Positions 25,553 to 32,345 are shown, counted from the first letter of the stretch. The stretch is 64,000 bases of DNA from Zeus faber (GCA_960531495.1 OY482846.1:51660152-51724151); one strand, 5' to 3'. Translations and numbers: made by a program. The notes: a model not told the origin generated them from the letters alone.

Positions 25553-25855
25553 GTGAGTTGAGGTTATGACAGTTGACATTTCTCATCAGAAAACAATTTG
25601 TTTCGTGTTTTTAACGTTCAAACTAGCAGGTACTACCTGGGGGACAGAGCTCCAAGTCGATGTCCTCCCCTGAGGGGGCGGGGCTAGAGGTGCGTGAAGG
25701 GGGCGGGGCTAAGCTGTCATCTCTGGAGGTGGTCGACCCGGAGGACAGGGTGGAGACCAGGCTCACCGGGCGGCCCGGCTCCCGGGGGTCCGGGCCCTCC
25801 GAGGCAGACGGAGCCTCATTACTGCTGAGGGAGGCGCTGGAGAGGCGGGGGGATT
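4271..25855 (-). CDS. plekhg3: plekhg3: Rho guanine-nucleotide exchange factor with DH and PH domains (18 coding exons, start not found)
   Basis: The protein activates Rho-family GTPases (Rac/Cdc42 for the known family member) and is tied to actin at the cell edge. Eighteen exons join in phase to about 1,407 residues; the human protein, from memory, is about 1,219. A Ser-rich N-terminus holds [16 protein letters not shown]. The DH domain (about residues 138-320) contains [50 protein letters not shown] and [19 protein letters not shown]. The PH domain (about 340-455) contains [20 protein letters not shown] and [25 protein letters not shown]3-type islands follow: [114 protein letters not shown] and [12 protein letters not shown] at the C-terminus. 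PLEKHG1 and PLEKHG2 fit less well in the PH domain and tail. No Met precedes the first exon in frame, so at least one more 5' exon exists. Confidence 0.95.
5190..5458. repeat. AT-rich tract with long (AT)n in a plekhg3 intron
   Basis: Irregular atgatataaat repeats, then an (AT)n run at about 5307-5370 and a second short one near 5418-5456, within the last intron of plekhg3 (5107-5511). It may form hairpins. Confidence 0.95.
5512..7039 (-). CDS. plekhg3: plekhg3 large exon, disordered region with conserved islands
   Basis: Acceptor CCTTCACAG, donor GTACCACC; 1,528 bases (509 codons + 1). It opens with a Pro/Glu-rich tract (repeated PEEPPEE) and [13 protein letters not shown]. Islands shared with PLEKHG3 follow: [87 protein letters not shown] and [18 protein letters not shown]. 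The KIKSYYE and RRRESL islands are the strongest evidence for PLEKHG3 over other PLEKHG members. The tail is strongly G+C-rich. Confidence 0.93.
7242..7289 (-). CDS. plekhg3: plekhg3 small exon, acidic (48 bases)
   Basis: Acceptor TACCTGAAG, donor GTCAGTAC; 48 bases encoding [16 protein letters not shown], phase 0 on both sides. Because it is phase-neutral and has a weak pyrimidine tract it may be alternatively spliced or missing from the mRNA. Confidence 0.6.
7765..8028 (-). CDS. plekhg3: plekhg3 exon, acidic linker and QVADFASS island
   Basis: Acceptor TGCCGCAG, donor GTGAGGCC; 264 bases, 88 codons. It encodes [13 protein letters not shown], a Glu-rich run (WEEEEEEED) and the conserved [20 protein letters not shown] followed by [10 protein letters not shown]. 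The last part matches the [20 protein letters not shown] stretch of PLEKHG3. Confidence 0.92.
8167..8186 (-). CDS. plekhg3: plekhg3 micro-exon (20 bases)
   Basis: Acceptor GTTTGCAG, donor GTAAGACT. The 20 bases bring the reading frame from phase 1 to phase 0 and encode GATPVLQ. Without it the neighbouring exons would be out of frame, and the next exon begins HAGG like the KHAG of human PLEKHG3. Inferred from splice signals and phase. Confidence 0.75.
8383..8415 (-). CDS. plekhg3: plekhg3 small exon (33 bases)
   Basis: Acceptor CCTGCAG, donor GTGAGGAA; 33 bases. With the G left by the previous exon it reads [11 protein letters not shown] plus one base, continuing the conserved RQSEPTK motif, which supports the exon despite its size. 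Confidence 0.85.
8734..8835 (-). CDS. plekhg3: plekhg3 exon, basic post-PH segment
   Basis: Acceptor CTTCCAG, donor GTGAGCAC; 102 bases encoding [20 protein letters not shown] then [14 protein letters not shown]. It corresponds to the YRCSPERLKKAW...RQGRRQSEP segment of PLEKHG3. Phase 1 out. Confidence 0.92.
9050..10195. repeat. 21-bp minisatellite rich in ACTAGT, in a plekhg3 intron
   Basis: Roughly 50 degenerate copies of a 21-bp unit made of actagtcat and actagtaattaa. It occupies most of the intron between the exons at 10349 and 8835. Confidence 0.95.
10349..10382 (-). CDS. plekhg3: plekhg3 short exon after the PH domain (34 bases)
   Basis: Acceptor ATTTCAG, donor GTGAGTAT; 34 bases encoding [11 protein letters not shown] plus one base. 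It matches AKEAILEMDSY of the family, and the leftover T completes a Tyr with the next exon. Confidence 0.92.
10486..10572 (-). CDS. plekhg3: plekhg3 exon, PH C-terminal helix
   Basis: Acceptor CTCTCAG, donor GTCAACCA; 87 bases, 29 codons: [20 protein letters not shown] and NHKAIIPQK. The Trp of KKLWAHHIK is the invariant PH-domain helix tryptophan. Confidence 0.94.
10600..10880. repeat. Short tandem repeats in a plekhg3 intron
   Basis: An imperfect hexamer array (ggacca/ggacct, about 10600-10668) is followed by an exact tandem duplication with a 43-bp period (units begin cagctgaaggccaccgtcag at 10801 and 10844). No exon is apparent. Confidence 0.8.
11079..11171 (-). CDS. plekhg3: plekhg3 exon, PH domain second half
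   Basis: Acceptor GTTTCAG, donor GTGAGTAT; 93 bases, 31 codons: [20 protein letters not shown] and [17 protein letters not shown]-(K)DSLCF is the PLEKHG3 form; PLEKHG1 has a different stretch here. The acceptor lies just downstream, in transcript sense, of an ATT microsatellite and a SINE. Confidence 0.94.
11178..11245. repeat. (ATT)n microsatellite
   Basis: About 20 ATT/AAT triplets directly beside the acceptor of the exon at 11171. Confidence 0.95.
11254..11466 (-). mobile_element. tRNA-headed SINE with L2-like tail (copy 1)
   Basis: Read on the minus strand, a tRNA-like head has an A-box-like region (TAGCTCAGGAGGTAGAGC) and a B-box-like region (GGTTGCTGGTTGGATCCC). A middle part with TTGAGCAAGACACTTAACCC follows, and then a tail reading GTCGCTTTGGATAAAAGCG and ACTAAATGTAAATGT. 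The same tail ends the L2-type LINE fragments elsewhere in this window. Architecture fits teleost V-SINE-type elements. Confidence 0.85.
11716..12183. repeat. 27-bp minisatellite open in several frames, in a plekhg3 intron
   Basis: About 17 copies of a 27-bp (nine-codon) unit containing gaggaagctgagtccaagca. Because the period is a multiple of three and lacks stops, it stays open as (ESKQRQEEA)n and (LSPSSVRRK)n on the plus strand and (LLGLSFLLT)n on the minus strand. It lies inside an intron, with no splice signals that would place it in plekhg3. Confidence 0.95.
12625..12807 (-). CDS. plekhg3: plekhg3 exon, PH domain first half
   Basis: Acceptor TGTGCAG, donor GTGAGACG; 183 bases, 61 codons, phase 0. 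It encodes [28 protein letters not shown] and [20 protein letters not shown] followed by YVYKAHIL, strands 1-4 of the pleckstrin-homology fold. Confidence 0.95.
12850..13545. repeat. GTAGAG/TAGTAG-type degenerate tandem repeat in a plekhg3 intron
   Basis: Degenerate blocks of gtagagtagtagtagaggta and ggtagtgtagtggtagagta fill the intron between the exons at 13549 and 12807 almost completely. Confidence 0.95.
13549..13680 (-). CDS. plekhg3: plekhg3 exon, end of DH domain
   Basis: Acceptor GATGCAG, donor GTCCTCTA; 132 bases, 44 codons, phase 0 on both sides. It encodes [20 protein letters not shown] and [19 protein letters not shown], the last DH helix and DH-PH linker. The donor GTCC is weak, but the codon frame and homology end exactly here. 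Confidence 0.94.
13774..13924 (-). CDS. plekhg3: plekhg3 exon, DH domain core
   Basis: Acceptor TGTGCAG, donor GTCAGACG; 151 bases. It encodes [28 protein letters not shown] and [20 protein letters not shown], the most conserved DH helix (CR3) that contacts the GTPase. The intron upstream (13925-19422) is about 5.5 kb, nearly all one minisatellite. Confidence 0.95.
13950..18955. repeat. 5-kb minisatellite, about 20-bp unit, with higher-order structure
   Basis: Around 200 or more copies of cacttagaggcagtaggaga, often alternating with a shorter cactagaga block. Longer blocks repeat: a marker acacttaagag recurs at about 17101, 17965 and 18858 (spacing about 0.86-0.89 kb), and gatacacta recurs at about 15541, 15942 and 16490. 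It fills most of the intron 13925-19422. Confidence 0.97.
19094..19318. mobile_element. Non-autonomous hAT-type element (MITE), 225 bp
   Basis: Terminal inverted repeats CAGTGGTTCTC at the left and GAGAACCACTA at the right. They are flanked by 8-bp direct repeats ctccaacc (19086-19093) and ctccaaca (19319-19326) that differ at one base. TIR sequence and 8-bp target duplication are hAT hallmarks. No coding capacity. Confidence 0.75.
19423..19469 (-). CDS. plekhg3: plekhg3 exon, DH domain (47 bases)
   Basis: Acceptor TTTTCAG, donor GTGAGTCC; 47 bases encoding [15 protein letters not shown] plus two bases that complete an Asn with the next exon. The intron to the previous exon is only 79 bp. 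The segment is the IYTQYCxNYP motif of PLEKHG DH domains. Confidence 0.93.
19549..19618 (-). CDS. plekhg3: plekhg3 exon, DH domain
   Basis: Acceptor CCCCCAG, donor GTGCGTGC; 70 bases. The first base completes a Ser, then [20 protein letters not shown] and VMK follow, matching the LLxxLDxCxxDPVAVAxCF segment of PLEKHG1/3. Confidence 0.93.
19755..20252. repeat. Polypyrimidine (CCCT/CCTT)n tandem repeat filling a plekhg3 intron
   Basis: Plus-strand CCCTCCCT and CCTTCATTACT blocks, with larger blocks of about 60-180 bp repeated, ending in (CT)n that abuts the exon donor at 20253. The Leu/Pro/Ser reading frames here come from the repeat. Confidence 0.96.
20254..20354 (-). CDS. plekhg3: plekhg3 exon, DH domain
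   Basis: Acceptor CCCTCAG, donor GTGAGAGAG; 101 bases, phase 0 in and phase 2 out. It encodes [20 protein letters not shown] and [13 protein letters not shown], the canonical second DH block. The donor sits at the edge of a (GA)n/(GGGA)n tract that fills the downstream intron. Confidence 0.93.
20485..20902 (+). mobile_element. L2-type LINE 3' fragment (copy 1)
   Basis: It encodes a broken end of a LINE reverse-transcriptase protein ([29 protein letters not shown], then a stop in place of the Trp codon). A 3' untranslated tail ending GATAAAAGCGTCTGATAAATG and ACTAAATGTAAATG follows. It lies in the plekhg3 intron 20355-23570, antisense to the gene. Confidence 0.85.
21400..21611. repeat. (AT)n/(AC)n microsatellite cluster
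   Basis: Alternating ATAT and ACAC runs, immediately left of a Tc1-like element. Confidence 0.93.
21612..23010 (+). mobile_element. Tc1/mariner transposon, copy A (internally deleted)
   Basis: 1,399 bp bounded by inverted ends CAGTGGGACAAAAAAGTATT and its complement ending CCCCACTG, each next to a TA target dinucleotide. Long subterminal inverted repeats share the AGTCAGCCACCAATTGTGCA and GATGAGAGAGGCCTGTTATT-type sequences. It is inserted in a plekhg3 intron in antisense to the gene. Confidence 0.95.
21978..22793 (+). pseudogene. Tc1-like transposase pseudogene (copy A)
   Basis: DNA-strand-transfer enzyme of the Tc1 family, inactive here. It begins [20 protein letters not shown] with the paired helix-turn-helix region ([20 protein letters not shown]) and the first catalytic Asp in [13 protein letters not shown]. 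About 200 bp coding for the segment with the second Asp are missing, joining AELHPK directly to [13 protein letters not shown]. An in-frame TAG follows in [14 protein letters not shown], which precedes the catalytic Glu/Asp region (NIENLW is the conserved end motif). Confidence 0.93.
23015..23110. repeat. AT/AC microsatellite right of Tc1 copy A
   Basis: Short TATATACACATATA runs. Nothing coding is seen from here to the exon at 23571; the part at 23210-23270 is (TCTG)n-like. Confidence 0.85.
23571..23848 (-). CDS. plekhg3: plekhg3 exon, start of DH domain
   Basis: Acceptor CTCTCCAG and donor GTAGGTGG. The exon is 278 bases (2 + 92 codons, phase 0 out). It encodes a linker and then [20 protein letters not shown] and [10 protein letters not shown], the first helix (CR1) of the Dbl homology domain. 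The linker carries near-repeats of the type [20 protein letters not shown], made by a short internal GC-rich duplication. The exon lies between two Tc1-like transposons, about 560 bp from one and 81 bp from the other. A second in-frame acceptor a few bases inside is possible. Confidence 0.92.
23930..25496 (+). mobile_element. Tc1/mariner transposon, copy B (nearly full length)
   Basis: 1,567 bp bounded by CAGTGGGGCAAAAAAGTATT and its inverted copy ending GCCCCACTG, each next to TA. Same family as copy A with very high similarity over the shared parts, in the same orientation. It sits in the plekhg3 intron between the exons at 25637 and 23848, 81 bp from the latter. Confidence 0.96.
24275..25219 (+). 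pseudogene. Tc1-like transposase pseudogene (copy B)
   Basis: The frame is open for 222 residues (24275-24943) through [13 protein letters not shown] and the Gly-rich [20 protein letters not shown], then breaks by a small deletion. The rest ([25 protein letters not shown] stop [13 protein letters not shown]) is in another frame. The TAG inside WPS-SPDLNP is the same as in copy A. A complete family member would be about 340 residues. Confidence 0.94.
25500..25550. repeat. (AT)n microsatellite next to Tc1 copy B
   Basis: A run of TATATA begins at the TA target duplication of the transposon, consistent with insertion into an AT microsatellite. Confidence 0.93.
25637..25855 (-). CDS. plekhg3: plekhg3 exon, Ser/Pro-rich N-terminal region
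   Basis: The transcript reads a T/C-rich tract ending TTCCCAG, then the exon, then donor GTAGTACC. The first two bases complete a codon; 72 full codons follow and one base remains, which joins the next exon as Val. The peptide includes [20 protein letters not shown] and [20 protein letters not shown]; the second matches the N-terminal RPVSL-TST-SSSG stretch of human PLEKHG3. There is no Met and an in-frame stop lies a short way upstream of the acceptor, so the initiator is in an earlier exon. Confidence 0.8.
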
Positions 25856-26050
25856 CTGGGAAGGAGGAGGAGGAGGAGTTAGTAGCTGGCTCCGCCCACT
25901 GAGCTCCAACAGGGAGTCCAAACCCTCAGGAGGAACCAGGGGTGGAACCGGCAGGAGAACGTCTGCCATCGCTCCTTCATGCAGAGAAGAACAAAGTGTT
26001 CAAATCTGAAGAGACGCTGGAAGATGAAGAACAACCTCCAGCACTGCCAG

Positions 26051-26119
26051 AGGTCAGGAGGGCAGAAGGTCAGAAGGTCAGAAGGTCAGGAGGTCAGAAG
26101 GTCAGAAGGTCAGGGTTCA
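26051..26119 (+). promoter_or_regulatory. Array of AGGTCA half-sites at 8-bp spacing (DR2-like)
   Basis: Half-sites AGGTCA start at 26051, 26067, 26075, 26083, 26091, 26099 and 26107. A variant AGGGCA is at 26059 and GGTTCA at 26114. The 8-bp period puts neighbouring half-sites two bases apart, the DR2 arrangement bound by retinoic-acid-type nuclear receptor dimers. It is also a simple 8-bp tandem repeat, so function is unproven. It lies in the upstream intron region of plekhg3. Confidence 0.5.
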
Positions 26120-26209
26120 AACAGTGTTTTGTTTGGACGACAGTTATTTTTGTGTTGAAACCTGGAGATGACTCTAGCGAAATGAGGAGAAAAGTGTTTG
26201 TGCTGAAGC

Positions 26210-26588
26210 CTAGTAGAATCTCAGAGAACCTCAGCAGAATCTCAGTAGAACCTCAGTCAAATCTCAGCAGAACCTCAGTCAAACCTTAGTAGAACCTCAG
26301 CAGAACCTCAGCAGAACCTGAGTAGAACCTCAGCAGAACCTCAGTAGAACCTTAGCAGAACCTCAGTAGAATTTCAGCAGAAACTCAGTAGAACCTCAGT
26401 CAAACCTCAGCAGAACCTCAGTCAAACCTTAGTAGAACCTCAGCAGAACCTCAGCAGAACCTGAGTAGAACCTTAGCAGAACCACAGTCAAACCTTAGTA
26501 GAACCTCAGTAGAATTTCAGCAGAAACTCAGTAGAACCTCAGCAGAACCTCAGTAGAACCTCAGTAGAACCTCAGTAGAACCTCAGTA
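26210..26588. repeat. 11-bp minisatellite, left part
   Basis: Tandem 11-bp units cagaacctcag with variants tcaaatctcag and tagaacctcag. The array is split by a LINE insertion and continues at 29852. Confidence 0.95.
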
Positions 26589-29500
26589 ACCTCCTTGAAG
26601 TGCGCGTGCGCGAAAGTCGCATGCTGCCTGTTACATTGCTCCTACTTTTGAGTCTGCTTTTTAACTTTCTTAACTTTTATTCTCTTTTGTTCGTTCTGTT
26701 TTTTTCACTCTAACTCTGTGAAGTCCTGCTCTCTCTAATGAAGTTTTTTTTAGAGAGTTTTCGTGGGGGTTTTTTTCGTGTTGTTTTTATTATGCCGCTT
26801 CCACCGGGACACGCTGCCTTTGTTTACTCCGGAGAACAGCTGATCGTGCTAATGCCGGCCAGCATGGTGGCCAGACCAGCTGATCTACCATCTGAACTCT
26901 GGAAGAAAACACACCGGGGATGCAGAGGAGGGAAGCAACGTCGGGGGAAGAGGGGAGGGTCGAGACGGGACGGGCTTATGGAGAGGAGGAGATTTAAGCC
27001 GTGTCTCCCCTCTGTTGTTATGGGAAACGTACGGTCTCTCAGCAACAAAATGGACGAGCTAACGCCGCTAACGCGGAGCCGCGCAGAGTACCGGGAGTGC
27101 AGTCTGATGTGTTTCACTGAGACATGGCTGCACAGGGACATTACGGACCAGAACGTCTCTGTCGACGGCTTCCACACCGTCTGGGCGGACAGGGATTGTA
27201 CCGAGAGCAGAAAGCGGAAAGGCGGGGGGTTTGCCGTTCTGGTTAACAGCAGATGGTGTAATCCTGGTCACATCACCATTAAAGAACAGTTCTGTAGCCC
27301 GGATGCTGAACTGCTGGCCGTTGGACTCCGTCCATACTATCTGCCTAGAGAGATCCTGCACGTCATCATCGTTGTCCTGTACATCCCTCCCTCTGCAGAC
27401 CCTACATCTGCCTGCAGCATCATACACACCACCATCTCCAAACTTCAAACTCAACACCCCAGTGCCCTCATCATCACGTCGGGAGACTTTAACCATGTCA
27501 CCATGAACAGAGTTCTGCCCACTTTCAAACAGTACGTGAGCTGGCCTACCAGAGAGGAGAGGACCCTGGACCTGATGTATGCTAACATTAAGGATACATA
27601 CATCTCCTCTTCTCTCCCCCCTCTGGGCAGGTCAGATCACAACCTGGTTCACCTCAAACCCTGCTGTGCCTCTGGTGAAGAGGAAACCTACGACCACAAG
27701 GACTGTGAGGAGGTGGTCGGAGGAGGCTTATGAGGCACTGCAGGACTGCTTTGAAGTGACTGACTGGCCTGCACTCTGTGAGCCCCACAGGGAGGACAAT
27801 GATGAGCTCACGGAGTGCATCACGGACTGTATCAACTTCTGTGTGGACTGCAATGTCCCAGCTCGGACTGTCACCTGTTACGCCAACAATAAACCATGGA
27901 TCACTAGGGACATTAAGGCCATCCTGAACGAAAAGAAGAGGGCGTTCAGAGATGGCAACCGTGATGAGGTGAGGAGAGTGCAGGGGGTACTCAAACTTAC
28001 AATCAAGGAGGCAAAAGACAGTTATAGGCATGAGGTTGGAGGGCCGTGCGGACCGGGCCAATGAACTGAACCTATTTTTCAATAGGTTTGATACTGCGGC
28101 CCATCCCACACAAGTCTCTGCTGCTGGCTGCTCAACAACAACTGCCACTTCATCTCCCCCTACTCCTCCTCCTTACAGACCCCTTGTTTGCTCCTCACCG
28201 CCTCAATTCACACCCACCTACTCCACCCCTCGCCCCTGCTCTACATCATGTCCTCCACAACCTGAGGACCCCACCCCTCCCCCAACTGTCACCTCTACAG
28301 TGTCCTTCACACCTGACCTGGTGAGAAGACAGCTGACGAGACTCCACTCCGGCAAAGCTGCAGGCCCCGACGGTGTATTTCCCAGGGTGCTTAAAGCCTG
28401 TGCCCCCCAGTTGTGTGGAGTACTAAGTTAAGTCTTCAGCCTGAGCCTGCACCTCCCTCGTCCCAGCGGCCCTCAGGACTACAGACCTGTGGCTCTGACG
28501 TCCCACATCATGAAGGCCTTCGAGAGGCTCGTCCTGGAGCAGCGAAGGCCTATGGTCAGGCCTTTCACTGATCCACTGCAGTTCGCCTACCAGCCCCGCC
28601 TGGGAATTGAGGACAGCATCATCTACCTGCTGAACAGAGTCTACACTCATCTGGACAAGCCGGCGAGCACTGTGAGAGTCATGTTCTTTGATTTCTCCAG
28701 TGCTTTCAACACCATCCGTCCGGCTCTTCTGGGTGAGAAGATGGCTGCGATGCTGGTGGAGGCCCCCATCGTGTCCTGGATTGTTGATTACCTGACGGGC
28801 AGACCACAGTATGTACGCCTACAGAACTGTGTGTCTGACAGAGTAGTCAGCAACACAGGGGCCCCACAGGGGACTGTCCTCTCTCCCTTCCTCTTCACCC
28901 TCTTCACCTCAGACTTCAACCCTTGCACTCCTCCTGCCACCTTCAGAAGTTTTCTGATGACTCAGCAATAGTTGGTTGTATTAAAAAGGGTGATGAGAGT
29001 GAATACAGGACTGTTGTAGGCAACTTTGTCACTTGGAGTGAGCTGAACCATCTGCAGCTCAATGTGACTAAGACAAAGGAGCTCATAGTGGATCTGAGGA
29101 TCTGTTTCCATCCAGGGGGTCCCTGTGGACACTGTGGAGGAGTACAAGTACCTGGGGGTGTACTTCAATAACAAGTTGGACTGGACCAGAAACACTGAGG
29201 CAGTCTACAAAAAGGGCCAAAGCCGACTTTATTTCCTACGGAGGCTGAGGTCCTTTAACATCTGCCGAACGATGTTCTCTGAGTCTGTTGTGGCCAGTAC
29301 CATCTTCTTGGCTGTCACATGCTGGGGCAGTGGGCTGAGGGTCGCAGGAAACAACAGACTAAACAAACTAACCAGGAGGGCGGTGATGTCGTAGGAGAGG
29401 AGCTGGACACCCTGACGACTGCGGCAGAGAGGAGGATGCTGTCCAGGTTTCAGTCCATCTTGGACAATGTCTCACACCCTCTCTACGACACACTGGCCCA

Positions 29501-29851
29501 GCAGAGTAGCACCTTCAGCAGAAGACTCCTCTTACCCAGATGCACCACAGAGCGCCACAGGAAATCTTTCCTGCCTGAGGTCATCAATCTCTACAACGCC
29601 TCCCTCAGAGAGTCAGACACCCCCTCTCTGTAACCTGACCTCAAAACACGGACTTCCACTTCTGCACCTTCTTCTTTTTGCACATTTTACACTTTACCAT
29701 GTGTATAAAGATATGTTTATATGTATATTTATATATAAATATGTTTCTTAATAATTATTATATGTTGTATGTAAATATGTTGTATGTAGATTTGGAGTTG
29801 TAACAAAAGTAATTTCCCCCTGGGATTATTAAAGTTTTTCTGATTCTGATT
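26589..29851 (+). mobile_element. Rex1/CR1-type LINE, nearly full length, inserted in the minisatellite
   Basis: About 3.26 kb. A short GC-containing 5' leader precedes an apurinic endonuclease domain (GNVRSLSNKMDEL, FTETWL, SGDFNH, GRSDHNLVH) and then a reverse transcriptase (KAAGPDGVFPRVLKAC, FDFSSAFNTI, NTGAPQGTVLSPFLFTLF, FSDDSAIVG, YKYLGVYFNNKLDW). The 3' end reads CCCCTGGGATTATTAAAG and TTTTTCTGATTCTGATT, the kind of short-repeat tail these LINEs carry. Confidence 0.9.
26738..29633 (+). pseudogene. LINE ORF2-like endonuclease and reverse transcriptase, frameshifted
   Basis: The endonuclease part is open from 26738 to about 27680. After that the protein moves through several frames (near 27.7, 28.05, 28.43, 28.95, 29.15 and 29.39 kb), including a stop at 28430 after LCGVLS. 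The FSDD polymerase motif and the endonuclease His/Asp motifs are present, but the chain as a whole is broken. The opening Met-rich stretch before GNVRSL is not assigned to a domain. Confidence 0.88.
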
Positions 29852-30526
29852 AGAACGCCAGCAGAACCTCAGTAGAATCTCAGCAGAACCTCAGCAGAAC
29901 CTGAGTAGAACCTCAGAGGAACCTCAGTATAACCTCAGCAGAACCTCAGTCAAATCTCAGCAGAACCTCAGCAGAACCTCAGTCAAATCTCAGATGAACC
30001 TCAGCAGAACCTCAGCAGAACCTCAGTCAAATCTCAGCAGAACCTCAGTCAAATCTCAGCAGAACCTCAGCAGAACCTGAGTAGAACCTCAGAGGAACCT
30101 CAGTATAACCTCAGCAGAACCTCAGTCAAATCTCAGCAGAACCTCAGCAGAACCTCAGTCAAATCTCAGATGAACCTCAGCAGAACCTCAGCAGAATCTC
30201 AGTCAAATCTCAGCAGAACCTCAGTCAAATCTCAGCAGAACCTCAGCAGAACCTCAGTCAAATCTCAGCAGAATCTCAGCAGAACCTGAGTAGAACCTCA
30301 GCAGAACCTCAGTTGAACCTCAGCAGATCCTCAGTCAAATCTCAGTAGAACCTCAGTCAATTCTCAGCAGAACCTCAGCAGAACCTCAGCAGAACCTCAG
30401 TCAAACTCAGCAGAACCTCAGTCAAATCTCAGCAGAACCTCCGCAGAACCTCAGTCAAATCTCAGCAGAATCTCAGCAGAACCTGAGTAGAACCTCAGAG
30501 GAACCTCAGTCAAATCTCAGCATCAA
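29852..30526. repeat. 11-bp minisatellite, middle part
   Basis: Same cagaacctcag/tcaaatctcag units as 26210-26588. A longer block of about 200 bp (gagtagaacctcagaggaac and onward) is repeated. Confidence 0.95.
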
Positions 30527-30972
30527 GTTCAAGTCTCTGATGCTGGCCTACAGAGTGATTGCTGGGAATGCTCCCGCCTACTTAAATGCTCTTGTAAGAG
30601 CACATGTTGCCCCCCGGATGCTGCGCTCGTCAAATGAGCGTCGCCTGGCTCTGCCGGCCATACAGCCACGGCAATCCAGGCTATTCTCATTTGTAGTTCC
30701 ACGTTGGTGGAACGAGCTGCCAAAAATGACCAGAGCGGGGACCTCCCTCTCTGTCTTTAAGAAGCACCTGAAGACCCAGCTCTTCAGTGAGTACCTCCTG
30801 TCCTAACCTACAAGTACTTAGCACCACCTTGCAGTATTTATTGTTACACCAATGTTGTTGTTACACTAATCTCTGTCGCAATGTAGCTGAATGTTATTCT
30901 CCCTTGTAAGTCGCTTTGGATAAAAGCGTCTGCCAAATGACTAAATGTAAATGTAAATGTAATGTAAATGTA
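30527..30972 (+). mobile_element. L2-type LINE 3' fragment (copy 2) inserted in the minisatellite
   Basis: It encodes an 88-residue open C-terminal piece of a LINE protein ([53 protein letters not shown] stop). A 3' UTR follows, ending GTCGCTTTGGATAAAAGCGT and a TAAATG repeat. The open frame suggests a younger copy than the one at 20485. Confidence 0.88.
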
Positions 30973-31605
30973 GAACCTCAGCAGAACCTCAGTCAAATCT
31001 CAGCAGAACCTCAGCAGAACCTCAGCAGAACCTCAGTCAAATCTCAGCAGAACCTCAGTCGAACCTCAGTAGAACCTCAGTCGAACCTTAGTAGAACCTC
31101 AGCAGAACCTGAGTAGAACCTCACAGAACCTCAGCAGAACCTGAGTAGAACCTCAGAGGAACCTCAGTATAACCTCAGCAGAACCTCAGTCAAATCTCAG
31201 TAGAACCTCAGTCAATTCTCAGCAGAACCTCAGCAGAACCTGAGTAGAACCTCAGAGGAACCTCAGTATAACCTCAGCAGAACCTCAGTCAAATCTCAGT
31301 AGAACCTCAGTCAATCTCAGCAGAACCTCAGCAGAACCTCAGTCAAATCTCAGCAGAACCTCAGTCGAACCTCAGCAGAACCTCAGTCGAACCTTAGTAG
31401 AACCTCAGCAGAACCTGAGTAGAACCTCAGCAGAACCTCAGTCAAATCTCAGTAGAACCTCAGTCAATTCTCAGTAGAACCTCAGTCAAATCTCAGCAGA
31501 ACCTCGGTAGAACCTCAGCAGAACCTCAGTTGAACCTCAGCAGAACCTCAGTCAATTCTCAGCAGAACCTCAGCAGAACCTCAGCAGAACCTCAGCAGAA
31601 CCCCA
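30973..31605. repeat. 11-bp minisatellite, right part
   Basis: Continuation of the cagaacctcag array, ending near 31605. Confidence 0.95.
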
Positions 31606-32146
31606 TTTATTGTAACCAAACAAGAACCACAGCTGTTATGGAGACTGATTCAGAGCCCAACAGTTGCCCAGTTGCCCAGGCAACTAGATGTGGGCCGTTG
31701 GCGGCCATCTTGTGTGGTCTGGTGTCGTTGATAAATACAATTCATAGATATTTACCACCTGGTAACCATGGTGGCCAAGTTACCAGGTTGCCGTGGTAAC
31801 CAGGTAACCAGATCAGATACCGTTTGAATCTTGTGTTTTGGACTCAAATCCCAAATCACAGACTCTGAATCTCACTGATCAGAATGACATCACAGATCGA
31901 TCGATTGATCTTTCTGCCGATCGGCGCCACCGCAGCTGAGAAGACGATAAGATAAAAACGACATCTACACGGCAACTCTGAAATCAATCAACATTTATGA
32001 TTATTGATTTTATTTTTTCTGCATTTCATATTAACCGCCCCCATGAACTGAACGACCAATCAGACGAGACAATGTTTTCCTACAGCTGCTAAGCCCCGCC
32101 CCCTTCCACGTTGATCACAGAAATGATCAAATTCATTGAAAGAATT
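31606..32146. other. Unique-looking sequence without a recognised gene
   Basis: I see no exon with matching splice signals. A short imperfect repeat of accaggtaaccatggtggc type occurs at 31750-31805. Confidence 0.5.
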
Positions 32147-32345
32147 TGATCATGTGACCATGTGACCATGTGATCATGTGACCATGTGATCATGTGATCA
32201 TGTGACCATGTGATCATGTGACCATGTGATCATGTGACCATGTGATCATGTGACCATGTGACCATGTGACCATGTGATCATGTGACCATGTGATCATGTG
32301 ACCATGTGACCATGTGACCATGTGACCATGTGATCATGTGACCAT
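32147..32345. repeat. 8-bp minisatellite (tgaccatg/tgatcatg)n
   Basis: About 25 copies of an 8-bp unit alternating TGACCATG and TGATCATG. Each junction makes CATGTGAC or CATGTGAT, an E-box-like (CACATG) motif. Confidence 0.96.

Noticed and set aside
4271-25855. Assignment to plekhg1 or plekhg2
   Set aside because: The PH stretch [13 protein letters not shown] and the tail islands KIKSYYE, RRRESL-YIP and WPDVR-LCSK fit PLEKHG3 better as I recall the families; an alignment would settle it.
26738-29633. A domesticated or intact LINE protein
   Set aside because: The reverse-transcriptase part is frameshifted several times and has a stop; only the endonuclease part is open.
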